Position numbers and translations under genes: made by a program. Source: an uncultured Alphaproteobacteria bacterium (GTDB taxonomy: Bacteria; Pseudomonadota; Alphaproteobacteria; Paracaedibacterales; CAITNM01). From it: DNA of 64,000 nucleotides. The notes under the pieces are model-generated. The model ran no database searches. It had not been told where the DNA came from and worked only from the letters and a program-made list of their open reading frames with translations. Numbering within the stretch: the first letter of the stretch is position 1; every line of letters starts with the position of its first letter. Below, in pieces: positions 1-9,148 of the stretch. The DNA is taken from positions 1-64,000 of the forward strand of contig CAITNM010000040.1 in assembly GCA_903893805.1 (NCBI GenBank), given 5' to 3'.

Positions 1-374
1 GTTCAAAGGTGATGCAAATCATTATTGATCAGCGGCGCCACAGTCGTAATGTGGTTCACCGGTGGGTGGTATACATAATAATACTACACCACCCATATGG
101 TAGCGATCGGTGTCACTCTAAAATGCGAAGCAAACAAACGAGATAAAACGAACTAAACGGAACGAAGCAAACGAAGAAAACGAAAAAGAAAGAGAAAGGG
201 AAAGCGGGAGAAGAGAAAAACACAACCGTTATCCAGAGCCCTTTAGGGCGTAGGGATCCAGTTCTATAGAATCCGGATAGCATCGGTTTTTTTTCATTTT
301 TCGTCATCTTTAACAACTTTTTAAGGTTTTTTTGATATTTTAAATCCATATGTAGAAATATTGGGTTTGAGTCT
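1..374. other. Left-edge intergenic leader without a gene
   Basis: No credible coding region is seen here. The minus-strand reading frame over 113-349 is very rich in Phe and Ser only because the plus strand is purine-rich. The stretch holds a hairpin with 7-bp arms (64-70 GGGTGGT and 88-94 ACCACCC), a tract at 155-228 with no T on the plus strand and repeated ACGAA words, a perfect 10-nt palindrome TTCTATAGAA inside 262-271, and two leader boxes that recur upstream of the paralogous gene at 2404. The real left boundary of this gap lies outside the window. Confidence 0.6.
260..344 (+). promoter_or_regulatory. Duplicated leader boxes upstream of first secreted paralogue
   Basis: Box A (260-278, AGTTCTATAGAATCCGGAT) and box B (311-344, containing AACTTTTTAAGG and GATATTTTAAA) both recur ahead of the paralogue at 2404 (2239-2257 and 2339-2372). 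Box B matches at 33 of 34 positions. Conservation of noncoding sequence next to otherwise diverged genes suggests a promoter or leader-RNA element. No Shine-Dalgarno sequence precedes the ATG in either copy. The function is inferred from repetition only. Confidence 0.5.
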
Positions 375-2162
375 ATGGCTATTAAAAATCTCTTTGTACT
401 TTTTGCTTCTGTGTTTTTGACTGTTTCTAGTTTAGGAGCTGCTGAGCCTTTTGATTTGAATGATTATGCTGATGGTTCATGCTATACAGCAATACTAGCC
501 CTAGATGCAGAAGGGGATAAGGTACCCCGTTGGGAAGAGATAGTTAAAGGCTCGCCAGGTTTTAACCATAAGAAGGATTCAGACATTATACGCAGTTCAA
601 TGTCTGGCCTATATACAAGAAAAGCATTTATCAAATTAAGTGATGCTGATTTTGTTAAAGTTGTTAATAATGCCCTTCCATTTTTCTCAAAACCTTTTGG
701 TTTTAGCCTTATTCACGGGTGGATGTTGAATAAATTTAAGGATTCCACGACTCCTTATTACATTGGTACGTACTTCAGTTTTGATAAATTCTTTTTTGGC
801 ATGATTGGAAAAATGCCAGTTAATGTACAAAATATCATTAAAAAGGCATGGTTTTCAGCGCGTAAAGATGTTGAAAAAAGTCGTTGGGACTATTACGATC
901 ACATGTTGTATTTACCTTATGCGATTGAGCAAGCCGGGGGTGCAAAAGAAGCAACAGCGCCATCCATGGATCCAGTAATTATGGGTGCGCATATTAGCGA
1001 AGCAGCGGATTTGAAGTTTTATAATCAGAGCTTAACTAGCTTCTGGTCATATGTTAATCCAAAGATCACGTCGTTGTTCGTAGCGTCCGTAAGCGAGCCA
1101 TCTCTTATTTTTAAAAGAGTAGAAAAATTTTCTCCAAGTATTGAAAACCAAGAGGAAGTATTTACAAACATTATGGGCTGGGTCATTAGCCACTATGATA
1201 TAGGAAATAGCCCTGTATTTAAAAAAATTAATGAAGATACTTTCGATATCAATACATTCGTCGAATTCGTTATTGAACATGTTCCATCTTTAAATGAAAA
1301 ACCTGATGCTGCTGGGCACCTCTATAAGAGTGAAGTACTTGCTAAGTATGCTCAAAAAATTCTAGAAAGTTTACAGCGTACTTATGGCGCAGGTGCTCCG
1401 TCCTTTATAAAATCATGCCTCAGTGAAGTTATAAGAAAGATTTCGCGAAGCAGCAGCAAGCGTAAAGGCCTTATGGCTATAAATGCTGTAAATTTTGGTA
1501 CTGGTTTTGATCAGGTATTTAAAACGAAAAGAAATAAAGGCGTTAGAAAAAGTTCAATAGCTCGTCCAACTCCTGATACACCTAAAAAACACGCCACACC
1601 TATAAAAACTTTGAAAGAAGAAGGGGGAATTACATGGTCTAATGGAACTCCACTTGTTGAGGATAGTAAGAAAGAATCAAGATTTGAAGAGTGTGAAATA
1701 TATATTACCCCAGTTGATTGGACCTATGATGCGGAAAAAGATGAAAGCATTACCGGTGATGATGCAAGTGATCTGCAGAACAAGCAGTTACTAGCAAATC
1801 AGAGCTTCATAAACGGATTAACGCGTTATCGACTTGCGGATATTCTTAAAACTTGGGAAACCTACTTAGATAAAGGTAAGCGTTATATAGAACCGCAAAA
1901 AATATCTTCTGCAGCAGATAAAAGCCCATGTATTGAAGGCACAAATCCTCTAGCTATGCTACCAGGTATGAGTTATTTCGCAGCAGCCAAAAGAGCACAA
2001 CTCAGCCAAGAACAAGTAAAAGAATGGCGTCATGCTTTGTTAGCTACAAATAATGTATCAGAAGTAAGGAATATAAGATCAAAAATGATGGAAGAAGGAG
2101 GTCCGCGTTCGTGGAGAAATCATATGATTGGTAACATGAAAACAGATGGATTCATGGGATGA
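375..2162 (+). CDS. Secreted protein of unknown function, tandem paralogue 1
   Basis: This 595-residue protein has a convincing signal peptide (residues 1-23: Lys4, hydrophobic core, cleavage near SLGAA). Residues about 63-186 are nearly identical to residues 55-178 of the next gene and include IRSS, TRKAFIKLSDADFVKVV, SLIHGWMLNKFKDSTTPYY and RWDYYDHMLYLPYAI. The middle (about 190-440) does not align. Short islands recur near the C terminus (YITPVDW and RLADILKTWETYL here, YFTPIPW and LADILKTFESYL in the paralogue). A basic, Ser/Pro-rich stretch lies at about 350-420. I do not recognise a family. The ATG at 375 is chosen because the paralogue starts with the same MAIK. No ribosome-binding site is visible. 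A secreted host-interaction protein is possible but is inference. Confidence 0.85.
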   Translation: MAIKNLFVLFASVFLTVSSLGAAEPFDLNDYADGSCYTAILALDAEGDKVPRWEEIVKGSPGFNHKKDSDIIRSSMSGLYTRKAFIKLSDADFVKVVNNALPFFSKPFGFSLIHGWMLNKFKDSTTPYYIGTYFSFDKFFFGMIGKMPVNVQNIIKKAWFSARKDVEKSRWDYYDHMLYLPYAIEQAGGAKEATAPSMDPVIMGAHISEAADLKFYNQSLTSFWSYVNPKITSLFVASVSEPSLIFKRVEKFSPSIENQEEVFTNIMGWVISHYDIGNSPVFKKINEDTFDINTFVEFVIEHVPSLNEKPDAAGHLYKSEVLAKYAQKILESLQRTYGAGAPSFIKSCLSEVIRKISRSSSKRKGLMAINAVNFGTGFDQVFKTKRNKGVRKSSIARPTPDTPKKHATPIKTLKEEGGITWSNGTPLVEDSKKESRFEECEIYITPVDWTYDAEKDESITGDDASDLQNKQLLANQSFINGLTRYRLADILKTWETYLDKGKRYIEPQKISSAADKSPCIEGTNPLAMLPGMSYFAAAKRAQLSQEQVKEWRHALLATNNVSEVRNIRSKMMEEGGPRSWRNHMIGNMKTDGFMG

Positions 2163-2403
2163 TCATCACGAACGGTGGTCAAGAGAAAGCTTAATTAACT
2201 TTCAAAACTATTTTTTCTATGGTTTGACCACGAAGTCTAGTTCTATAAAATTCGGATGTTTCTTATCTGACCCCGCGGTCTATCCGCGGAGGAATTAGAT
2301 AGGGGGCTCGTTATTCAACATCTATCGTTTGCTCATATTAATAACTTTTTAAGGTTTTTTTGATATTTTAAAACAACGTAATGTAACTCCTGGGTTTTAA
2401 CCA
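2163..2403. promoter_or_regulatory. Structured leader between the tandem paralogues
   Basis: This holds an inverted repeat with 8-bp arms (GTGGTCAA 2175-2182, TTGACCAC 2224-2231), leader box A (2239-2257), a GC-rich hairpin (CCGCGG 2273-2278, loop TCTAT, CCGCGG 2284-2289) flanked by CCCC and GGGGG, and leader box B (2339-2372). Compared with the leader at 260-344, the GC-rich hairpin is an insertion of roughly 50 nt between the boxes. No coding region is seen. The regulatory role is inferred. Confidence 0.45.
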
Positions 2404-3966
2404 ATGGCTATTAAAAAATATTTTGCTGTTTTTGCCATTCTTACTTTGGGAATGGTGAGTTTGGATGCGGCTACTGATTATGCTCAAGCTTACACAAAGT
2501 TAGTAAAAGCAGATCAAGGGATTAATTCTGTAACTAACTTGAAAGAAATATTTGCTGCTTCAGACTTCAACCATAAGAAAGATAATGACGTTATACGCAG
2601 CTCTCAGTCTGGCTTACTTACAAGAAAAGCATTTATCAAATTAAGTGATGCTGATTTTGTTAAGGTTGTTGAGGATAGTCTTCCATTTTTCTCACACTCT
2701 TTTGATTTTAGCCTTATTCATGGGTGGATGTTGAATAAATTTAAGGATTCCACCACCCCTTATTACACTGGTACGTATTTCAGTTTTGATAAATTCTTTT
2801 TTGGCATGATTGGTAAAATGCCACTTGCTTTGCAAAATATCATTAAAAAGGCATGGTTTTCAGCGCGTAAAGATGTTGAGGTAAATCGTTGGGACTATTA
2901 CGACCACATGTTGTATTTGCCCTATGCGATTGATCAAGTTGGGGTTAATAGAAGCGCTAACTCACCATTATCAATTGATATGGTTATGCGTATGTCACAT
3001 ACAACACCAGATGCATTTTACAAACAAAATCCTGCTGCTTTTAGACGTACAATGAGCACTAAAATTAATGCATTTCTTACTTCTAAACAATTAGCTGTTG
3101 CTGATAGCCCTTTGGGGCAGTTTTCAGATGTTTTGACTTGGGTGTTGGCGCATCATATCAATTTGACTAAGGCTATTTTGCCTGCTGATGTTTCTACTGA
3201 TAATTTCCAGATTGAAAAATTTGTTAACTTTATTACAGACAGGGCATTTACTCTGTATGAAGACAAAGTTCTTGTTCCCTCAGATGCGACAACACTAGCG
3301 GAAGTAAAAACAGCTGATATTAATACTCCTGGTCTTCAGTTTGGTCAGGCTGTGCAGATGTATCTTCTTCAAGCATTAAGCTCTACAGCAAGAATTATTG
3401 ATAATGATGCCCAATTTAAAGAGCTTGTTTTATCTACAGTGAAAGAAGCTATAGGTAAAGCTAAAAAAGCACAAGTTGATGCGGCGACCTTGCTAATTAT
3501 TCAAGCTGACAAAATAAAATTATTTAGCGAACCACCTGCTCCGGTGCGGTTAGCAGCCTTGCCATTATCACCAGCAAAAAAGGGAGCTGTATCAGGAGGG
3601 CTTCTTGCTAAAGAGACGTATTTAGGTAATCTGGGTGTGTATTTTACACCGATACCTTGGGCTGATGGACCATTAGCTGAGATTAAGAGGTTTGGGTTAG
3701 CAGATATTTTGAAAACTTTTGAGTCGTATTTAATAAAACAAAAAGCTGAGGTGGATCATGAGATGGATGCCACAAAAGGAGCAAATCTTGGATCAATGCT
3801 AGGACGTACATATTTAGCAGAAGTACGTGGTTGGCGTTATAAGTTATTATCAATGGCGCCTAATGCTGATGCTACTACTGCTGAAAATGCAGCTCGTGCG
3901 TTTATTGTAAGCAATAGAGGGCGAGACAGGTTTAAAACAAGCATGGGCAAAAAAGAGCCAAAATAA
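2404..3966 (+). CDS. Secreted protein of unknown function, tandem paralogue 2
   Basis: This 520-residue protein has a signal peptide (residues 1-22, MAIKKYFAVFAILTLGMVSL then DAAT). It shares an almost identical block of about 124 residues (55-178) with the upstream gene and weaker matches near the C terminus (YFTPIPW, LADILKTFESYL). The middle is unrelated or highly diverged. The DNA of the shared block (2566-2931 against 561-926) is far more similar, including at third positions, than the flanks, which fits recent duplication or gene conversion. No family is recognised. A strong terminator follows, so this pair ends as its own transcription unit(s). Confidence 0.85.
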   Translation: MAIKKYFAVFAILTLGMVSLDAATDYAQAYTKLVKADQGINSVTNLKEIFAASDFNHKKDNDVIRSSQSGLLTRKAFIKLSDADFVKVVEDSLPFFSHSFDFSLIHGWMLNKFKDSTTPYYTGTYFSFDKFFFGMIGKMPLALQNIIKKAWFSARKDVEVNRWDYYDHMLYLPYAIDQVGVNRSANSPLSIDMVMRMSHTTPDAFYKQNPAAFRRTMSTKINAFLTSKQLAVADSPLGQFSDVLTWVLAHHINLTKAILPADVSTDNFQIEKFVNFITDRAFTLYEDKVLVPSDATTLAEVKTADINTPGLQFGQAVQMYLLQALSSTARIIDNDAQFKELVLSTVKEAIGKAKKAQVDAATLLIIQADKIKLFSEPPAPVRLAALPLSPAKKGAVSGGLLAKETYLGNLGVYFTPIPWADGPLAEIKRFGLADILKTFESYLIKQKAEVDHEMDATKGANLGSMLGRTYLAEVRGWRYKLLSMAPNADATTAENAARAFIVSNRGRDRFKTSMGKKEPK

Positions 3967-3986
3967 CCCCTCTCAACATAATAATT

Positions 3987-4018
3987 CCCCATAGCACACA
4001 GGCTATGGGGGTTTTTTT
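3987..4018 (+). terminator. Rho-independent terminator after the paralogue pair
   Basis: A perfect 9-bp stem, CCCCATAGC (3987-3995) with GCTATGGGG (4002-4010), and a 6-nt loop are followed by G and seven T. This also argues against any holB start before 4018. Confidence 0.9.
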
Positions 4019-4046
4019 TATACCGTTTCCCAGGTATTGTGAATTC

Positions 4047-4952
4047 ATGATTATTGGCCACGCATTATCTTATAATACTTTAGAATCGGCGCTTAAAAAT
4101 AAGCAGCATCATGGGTTTTTGCTAAGTGGCCCCCGTGGTATTGGCAAAGCAACGTTGGCTAGAAATTTGGCAACAACTGCATTAACTAAAGCTAGCCCTT
4201 TTAGTGAAAAAATTGTTGAACAACAATGCATGGCAGGGGCGTACCCTAACTATTTCTATATTTGCCAATTCAAAGATGATGACGGAAAGCTTAAAAACGA
4301 CATTACCATCGAACAGGTGCGCACCCTTTTAAATAGCTTAAAGCAAAAAGCTGCTGTGTCAGGCCCTAGAATTATTATTATTGACTCAGTAGATAATCTA
4401 AACCGGCAAGCGGCGAATGCTTTGCTGAAAATGCTAGAAGAGCCTCCTCACGATGCCTTTTTTTACCTAATTTGCCATAGTATTGGCAGTGTAATGCCTA
4501 CCCTTCGTTCTCGGTGTTTGAATATCAATTTTAAGTCGTTGTCAGATAGTGACATGGCTCAAGTGATTACTAGCCAAGGACACACTGTGGACCCTGCTAT
4601 TGTATCTCAGGCATCTGGCTCACCTGGCAATTATGAAAAAATTGTGGCAGCGGGCGGCAGTGCCACTGTGTTGGCAATACAAAAGTTATTGATGCTTACC
4701 AATTTGAATGATTTGAAATCAGCTGTGCAAGAGCTTTTAAAATTAAGTGATGATACTTTTTTAGGGTATCTACTTCATCAGTTTTTATACCATCAAGCTT
4801 TGAGCGAACCAAAAACATACGCTCATCCGGCACAAGCGGTCGAAAAATTTATGCGTTACACCCACAATACACATCTTGATGGCGCACATAGGCTGGTTGC
4901 TGCGGTTCTTTTGGCTCAAAACCCACAACAAGAACAGGTTGTTTATGGTTAA
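4047..4952 (+). CDS. holB: DNA polymerase III subunit delta prime
   Basis: A 301-residue clamp-loader AAA+ subunit. A Walker A-like loop GPRGIGKA lies at residues 28-35, the sensor/Walker B region IIIIDSVDNLNRQAANALLK follows, then LEEPP and the SRC arginine-finger motif after MPTLR, all standard for delta prime. The zinc-binding cysteines of gamma/tau are absent, as expected. An upstream in-frame ATG at 4005 lies inside the terminator stem, so the ATG at 4047 (MIIGHAL) is used. The gene overlaps crcB by 8 nt, suggesting translational coupling. Its role is loading of the beta clamp at the replication fork. Confidence 0.93.
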   Translation: MIIGHALSYNTLESALKNKQHHGFLLSGPRGIGKATLARNLATTALTKASPFSEKIVEQQCMAGAYPNYFYICQFKDDDGKLKNDITIEQVRTLLNSLKQKAAVSGPRIIIIDSVDNLNRQAANALLKMLEEPPHDAFFYLICHSIGSVMPTLRSRCLNINFKSLSDSDMAQVITSQGHTVDPAIVSQASGSPGNYEKIVAAGGSATVLAIQKLLMLTNLNDLKSAVQELLKLSDDTFLGYLLHQFLYHQALSEPKTYAHPAQAVEKFMRYTHNTHLDGAHRLVAAVLLAQNPQQEQVVYG

Positions 4953-5286
4953 TGCGCTGATTGTTTTTTTAAGCGGAGGGGCAGGGTGCTTAAGTCGCTA
5001 TTTGCTTACCTTGCACATTTTTCCTGTCATGGGATTACCCATTTCTACCTTCATTGTGAATGTAAGTGGAGGGTTTTTGGCAGGGGTTGTTGCTACTAAA
5101 ATTCCGCAATTTAAACCAATGCTACTTATTGGTTTTCTAGGTGGTTTTACAACATTTTCTGCGTTTTCTTTGGAATGTTTGCACATGATTCAAAACCAAC
5201 AAATTCTAATGGCTATTGCCTATATACTGGCAAGTGTGTGTTTAAGCATTGGCGCTGCCTGGTTGGGATGTATAATTTCAGGATAA
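4945..5286 (+). CDS. crcB: Fluoride ion channel CrcB/FluC
   Basis: A 113-residue membrane protein with four hydrophobic segments and the family signatures GGAGCLSRY near the N terminus, NVSGGFLAG, and GFLGGFTTFSAFSLE. These match dimeric CrcB/Fluc channels, which export fluoride across the inner membrane. The ATG at 4945 overlaps the holB stop (ATGGTTAA), so it is probably translated by coupling. The longer frame from 4876 would add 23 non-family residues inside holB and is rejected. No fluoride riboswitch is visible upstream, which fits its position inside an operon. Confidence 0.92.
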   Translation: MVNALIVFLSGGAGCLSRYLLTLHIFPVMGLPISTFIVNVSGGFLAGVVATKIPQFKPMLLIGFLGGFTTFSAFSLECLHMIQNQQILMAIAYILASVCLSIGAAWLGCIISG

Positions 5287-5383
5287 TATTATATTAATTA
5301 ATATACATAAATAAAATTAACTAAATAAAAATACATTTATAATTATATTAACCTCAGTTGTTCAGTCATCTGTTGTTAATATT

Positions 5384-6586
5384 ATGTTTGCAAATAAATA
5401 CCTTGAAAAACTAGCCATTGTATTGTGCCTAATAGCACCGTCTTATTCAGCGCTAGAAGTCACTGAGGCTGTTGAAATAGCGCCAAGCCTTGGGCTTGGA
5501 CGAACTGTACCTGGTTATTTTAAGATCCAAACCTTTGATAAAGCTAGATGGTCTGCTTTCGTTGAAGCGTTTCCAGAACAACCCTTGGCGCAAAACATAA
5601 AACAACATATTAACTCTATTCAGTTAGAGTCTCTTGTTCTTTCGAGAGAAGACATTTTCTCAACTGAATTTTTCAAAGGAATGATGAGACAAAAATATTG
5701 TGCATCTTTTAGAGGGGATCGTCCCGTTGCTCCTAACTTGCGTAATGTTAACAGTGATGAAATGCTTGCTGGAATTTTAGAAATATTGCACACAACAGAA
5801 GGAGACGCTGCTGGATTTTCAACTTTTGTGGAAGGATCAATTGCTCAGTCCCAAACTGTTGTTGCTGCATATAATCAACGCATAGCAGCTAGTGGGGGCA
5901 ATAGTGCATTACTGAAACACTTTTTAAGTAAAATATTCTTTGCAGAAGATGCTTATACAGACCCTGTGCTTACTAATATGCGGATGATTCTATTGACTGA
6001 GGGGTTAGTTGCTGGTGATGATCACCTTTTTGGTGCAGAAATGCATCTCGATCACACGATAGCTCAATCCCTTTTAAAGCGCATAGAATTAGAAGGTGAG
6101 GCCGATACATTAGTCTTGGGTTGCGGTCACTCTTTAATAGCAGATGTTCCAGAAACCACAGCATATTTTGCTGACGAATTTTTAAAAGCTTATACAAATA
6201 AAACTTTTGTGCATTCTTGCCAGCATTGTCGTTGTGATCATGACGGACAGATTGCTGTCGCTATAACTGAAGGGGGAGGTGCTGCTAATATTTCTTATGA
6301 TGGTGGTGCTCATGCTGATATTTTTGCAGATGCAGTTACTCCCAGTTTTTGGACAGCATTAGCTCAATTAAAAACAGAAGGTAGAAGCCCCATTAAGTGT
6401 ATTATTGATCATGCTTTTATGCTATCTGCTCATGAAGAATTTATTGCAAATAGCCTAGATATTGGAGGTACGTTTAGAACATACTTAAAGGACCTTACAA
6501 AAAAATTTGAAGCTGTCGGGTTTTTACTGCAGGGTACTCAAGCATTTGGAGAACGCACAGAATATATTTATGTAAAGGTTCGATAG
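5384..6586 (+). CDS. Secreted methyltransferase-like protein, function unknown
   Basis: A 400-residue protein with a signal peptide (residues 1-22, ending SYSALE). The C-terminal half resembles a class I methyltransferase fold: DTLVLGCGHS looks like the SAM-binding motif I, ADIFADA like the acidic motif that follows, and SPIKCIIDHAF like the beta4 strand. A Cys/His cluster (CQHCRCDH) sits between motif I and the acidic motif and could bind metal. The N-terminal 200 residues are not recognised. An AT-rich leader with no obvious ribosome-binding site precedes it. The fold assignment is by motif only. A second exported methyltransferase-like protein is at 20415. Confidence 0.75.
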   Translation: MFANKYLEKLAIVLCLIAPSYSALEVTEAVEIAPSLGLGRTVPGYFKIQTFDKARWSAFVEAFPEQPLAQNIKQHINSIQLESLVLSREDIFSTEFFKGMMRQKYCASFRGDRPVAPNLRNVNSDEMLAGILEILHTTEGDAAGFSTFVEGSIAQSQTVVAAYNQRIAASGGNSALLKHFLSKIFFAEDAYTDPVLTNMRMILLTEGLVAGDDHLFGAEMHLDHTIAQSLLKRIELEGEADTLVLGCGHSLIADVPETTAYFADEFLKAYTNKTFVHSCQHCRCDHDGQIAVAITEGGGAANISYDGGAHADIFADAVTPSFWTALAQLKTEGRSPIKCIIDHAFMLSAHEEFIANSLDIGGTFRTYLKDLTKKFEAVGFLLQGTQAFGERTEYIYVKVR

Positions 6587-6591
6587 CACGC

Positions 6592-7830
6592 TTAATTAAC
6601 TTGCACTAAACAATGTTGTTTTTTGCCCAGAGATATTTTTATAGGGGCGGCGCGCAACGCCAGTATGTTAATTTCTTGCCGTGGATCGGTAACTTGTTCG
6701 CCATTAATGCGAAGCCCTCCACCTTGGGCAAGGCGTTTTGCTTCGCCTTTACTAGCGCATAAGCCTGAAGCTACCAGTAACGTTTCCAAAGTTGGAATGT
6801 CAATTTGAGACTCCTCTATCCATTTTGTAGGGAGGTCAGTATCTGACCCTGCACCGAAAGCTGCCTGAACTTGGGCATGAATTTCAGTCAAAACACTTGT
6901 GCCATGACACATAGTTGTTGCTGCATCTGCTAGGGCAATTTTTGCTTCATTTAAGCTTGCGCCTTCAAGAATTGCGTATTTTGCAAGGTCATCAACGGTG
7001 AAATCGGTGAAAATCTTCATATAGCGAAGCACGTCTGCATCATCAGTGTTACGCCAGAACTGCCAGTACTCAAAAGGACTGAGCATATTATCGTTCAGCC
7101 AAACCGCACCTTTGGCAGTTTTTCCCATTTTCACACCACTGGATGTTGTCACTAGTGGGCTGGTTAGGCCAAATACTGGTTTGCCTAAAACTCTGCGTGT
7201 TAATTCAACACCGTTAACAATATTTCCCCACTGATCAGATCCACCAAGTTGCAAAACGCATTTATGCTTTTTAAACAGTTCCATGAAATCATATGCTTGC
7301 AAAATCATGTAATTGAATTCTAAGAACGATAATGGTTGCTCACGTTCAAGACGTGATTTTACGCTATCAAAACTGAGCATGCGGTTTATTGAAAAGTGAC
7401 GGCCGTAGTTTTTTAAAAAATCAATATAGTTAATATTCATCAGCCAATCGGCATTATTGACTAAAACCGCATCGGTGGGGCCATTTCCAAACTTTAAAAA
7501 CTTAGAAAAGCACTCTTTAATACCTGCAATATTATTAGCAATTGTTTCATCACTATTTTGTTGACGCATTTCGTCTTTGCCTGATGGATCTCCTACCTGT
7601 GCTGTTGCTCCACCAATTAACACAATGGGTTTATGCCCATGTTGTTGCAGTAGGCGCAATGTCATAATTTGGCTTAGGTTGCCTACATGCAAGCTGCTAG
7701 CGGTCGGGTCAAAGCCAATATAGGCGACAACGGGTTCCTTATTCGCAAATAGCTCATCTAAAGCTTCAAGGTCAGTTGCTTGAAAAAGCAATCCTTTAGA
7801 TTGTAGATTTTGCAAAAAAGGACTTTTCAT
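6592..7830 (-). CDS. tyrS: Tyrosyl-tRNA synthetase
   Basis: A 412-residue class I aminoacyl-tRNA synthetase of the bacterial TyrRS type. The HIGH-like motif is HVGN (residues 48-51) after AYIGFDPTASSL, the tyrosine-site region QLGGSDQWGN follows at about 194-203, and the KMSKS-like loop is KMGKT (234-238). An S4 RNA-binding domain fills the last 65 residues (LVASGLCASKGEAKRL). The length is normal and no key residue is missing. It ends 5 nt from the convergent gene at 5384-6586 and lacks an obvious terminator. Confidence 0.97.
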   Translation of the reverse strand: MKSPFLQNLQSKGLLFQATDLEALDELFANKEPVVAYIGFDPTASSLHVGNLSQIMTLRLLQQHGHKPIVLIGGATAQVGDPSGKDEMRQQNSDETIANNIAGIKECFSKFLKFGNGPTDAVLVNNADWLMNINYIDFLKNYGRHFSINRMLSFDSVKSRLEREQPLSFLEFNYMILQAYDFMELFKKHKCVLQLGGSDQWGNIVNGVELTRRVLGKPVFGLTSPLVTTSSGVKMGKTAKGAVWLNDNMLSPFEYWQFWRNTDDADVLRYMKIFTDFTVDDLAKYAILEGASLNEAKIALADAATTMCHGTSVLTEIHAQVQAAFGAGSDTDLPTKWIEESQIDIPTLETLLVASGLCASKGEAKRLAQGGGLRINGEQVTDPRQEINILALRAAPIKISLGKKQHCLVQVN

Positions 7831-7950
7831 AAAAAACTCAATAGCTATTTTTGAAAACTATAGCAGGGGGTGATGTAGATTTTCTAGAGCTTGGATATTT
7901 TTGGGTATTTTAAGCGATGCTGTTAATAATTTGTTAAACATTTTCTGTTT

Positions 7951-7964
7951 ACAATCTAGATTGT
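7951..7964. promoter_or_regulatory. Palindrome in the tyrS/small-protein divergent region
   Basis: A perfect 14-nt palindrome, ACAATCTAGATTGT, flanked by two direct copies of TGTTAATAA (7921-7929 and 7962-7970). It lies 31 nt upstream of the small secreted gene and could be an operator. There is no other support. Confidence 0.3.
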
Positions 7965-7994
7965 TAATAACATTTTTAGTTAATGGAGTTCATT

Positions 7995-8273
7995 ATGAAA
8001 TTTACTTTATCACTATTACTAGCTGGCGTGTTCTTCGTGGGTACGGCATATGCACCTTCAAAAGCACCAGCAAAAACACTAGATCAAAATTATGCAGAAG
8101 CTCTGCCAAAAGTTGAGGCAGCTCAATGGCCAGCATCTGGTGATGCTGAAAAGCCTAATACTGCTAACAAAAGCCATGTTATACAGGCAGCAACATGTCT
8201 ACCTGCGCCCAAAGGCAAAAAGGTAACTCACAAATGGAGCAACCATATGGGTAGATGCGTGCAAATGGCATAG
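7995..8273 (+). CDS. Small secreted protein of unknown function
   Basis: A 92-residue protein. The start at 7995 (MKFTLSLLL) is preferred over the in-frame ATG at 7983 because GGAG at 7985-7988 is then correctly placed. A signal peptide ends near GTAYA. The mature part is about 70 residues, Ala/Lys/Pro-rich, with two cysteines (ATCLPAPKGKK and GRCVQMA) that could form one disulphide. It is followed by a strong terminator, so it is probably a monocistronic unit. No family is recognised. Confidence 0.7.
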   Translation: MKFTLSLLLAGVFFVGTAYAPSKAPAKTLDQNYAEALPKVEAAQWPASGDAEKPNTANKSHVIQAATCLPAPKGKKVTHKWSNHMGRCVQMA

Positions 8274-8300
8274 TGATTGATTTTTGATTCATGTATGTGA

Positions 8301-8336
8301 AAAATTCTCTAGGATATATGCCTAGAGAATTTTTTT
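8301..8336. terminator. Terminator after small secreted gene
   Basis: The stem AAATTCTCTAGG (8302-8313) with CCTAGAGAATTT (8321-8332) has a 7-nt loop and is followed by T residues. The A-run on the left side means it may also serve the convergent gene at 8362. Confidence 0.85.
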
Positions 8337-8361
8337 ATAACCATAATTTTTTTGTAATTTC

Positions 8362-8883
8362 TTAACAATAACTAATAACTCTATGAATTTTTACATCATG
8401 ATGCTCTGTTGGTAGATCGTCTAACAAGGCCCAAGAAAATACTAAACTTATTGTGTGTACTGGGTGATGACTTAAGTAACGATCATAGTGTCCTTTTCCT
8501 CTCCCAAGGCGTTTGCCACATTTTGTAAAACCAAGGCCTGGAACAATTAATAAATCAGGCATAACCAACTGTGCTGTTTGAGACGACTCACGAATTCCAA
8601 AGACTTTCGAATCAAGCATTTCCAATGAATCAACTTGATAAAAAGTAATTACGTCCCCTGAGATGCGTGGATAAGCTGTAGCAATTTTAAGTTCCTGGCA
8701 TTTTTTAAAAATAGAACTTAAATCAACTTCGTGCTCAATGGCTGAATATAGCCCAACACAGGTTGGTGTTGTTGTTTCTATTATATTTGCAAGAGTGGCT
8801 AACAAGTATGCTTGTTCTAGCAATTTTTGTGTTTCGTCAACTTGATGACTTTTTAATTTTCTTCTTAATTCAGTTTTATCCAC
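8362..8883 (-). CDS. 5-formyltetrahydrofolate cyclo-ligase
   Basis: A 173-residue MTHFS family enzyme (ygfA/fau in other bacteria), which converts 5-formyl-THF to 5,10-methenyl-THF using ATP. The N-terminal LRRKLKSH helix and the diagnostic C-terminal block VPGLGFTKCGKRLGRGKGHYDRYL are present. The length is slightly short for the family (usually 180-200) but covers the whole domain. It is convergent with the small secreted gene across a shared terminator and divergent from rpmG. Confidence 0.92.
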   Translation of the reverse strand: MDKTELRRKLKSHQVDETQKLLEQAYLLATLANIIETTTPTCVGLYSAIEHEVDLSSIFKKCQELKIATAYPRISGDVITFYQVDSLEMLDSKVFGIRESSQTAQLVMPDLLIVPGLGFTKCGKRLGRGKGHYDRYLSHHPVHTISLVFSWALLDDLPTEHHDVKIHRVISYC

Positions 8884-8972
8884 TGTATTTAGCCTCTCGA
8901 TGATTTTCTTGCTTGCATAGTGTCAGACAATTTGGTAATTATAACAGTAATTAGATATGTGAAAAATGAATC

Positions 8973-9143
8973 ATGGCAAAGAAAACAGCAACCCTAAATA
9001 TTAAGCTTCTAAGCTCGGCAGATACCGGTTTTTTTTATGTAACTAAAAAGAATCCACGCAAGAAGCCTGAAAAGCTAGAACTTAAGAAATATGATCCTGT
9101 TGTACGTAAACACGTAGTATTCCGTGAAGCAAAAATAAAATAG
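8973..9143 (+). CDS. rpmG: 50S ribosomal protein L33
   Basis: A 56-residue open frame translating to [20 protein letters not shown]..., then [20 protein letters not shown] and [16 protein letters not shown]. This is a typical alphaproteobacterial L33 without the zinc-binding cysteines. It lies 5 nt upstream of the HtrA-like gene and may be co-transcribed with it. Confidence 0.96.
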   Translation: MAKKTATLNIKLLSSADTGFFYVTKKNPRKKPEKLELKKYDPVVRKHVVFREAKIK

Positions 9144-9148
9144 CATTC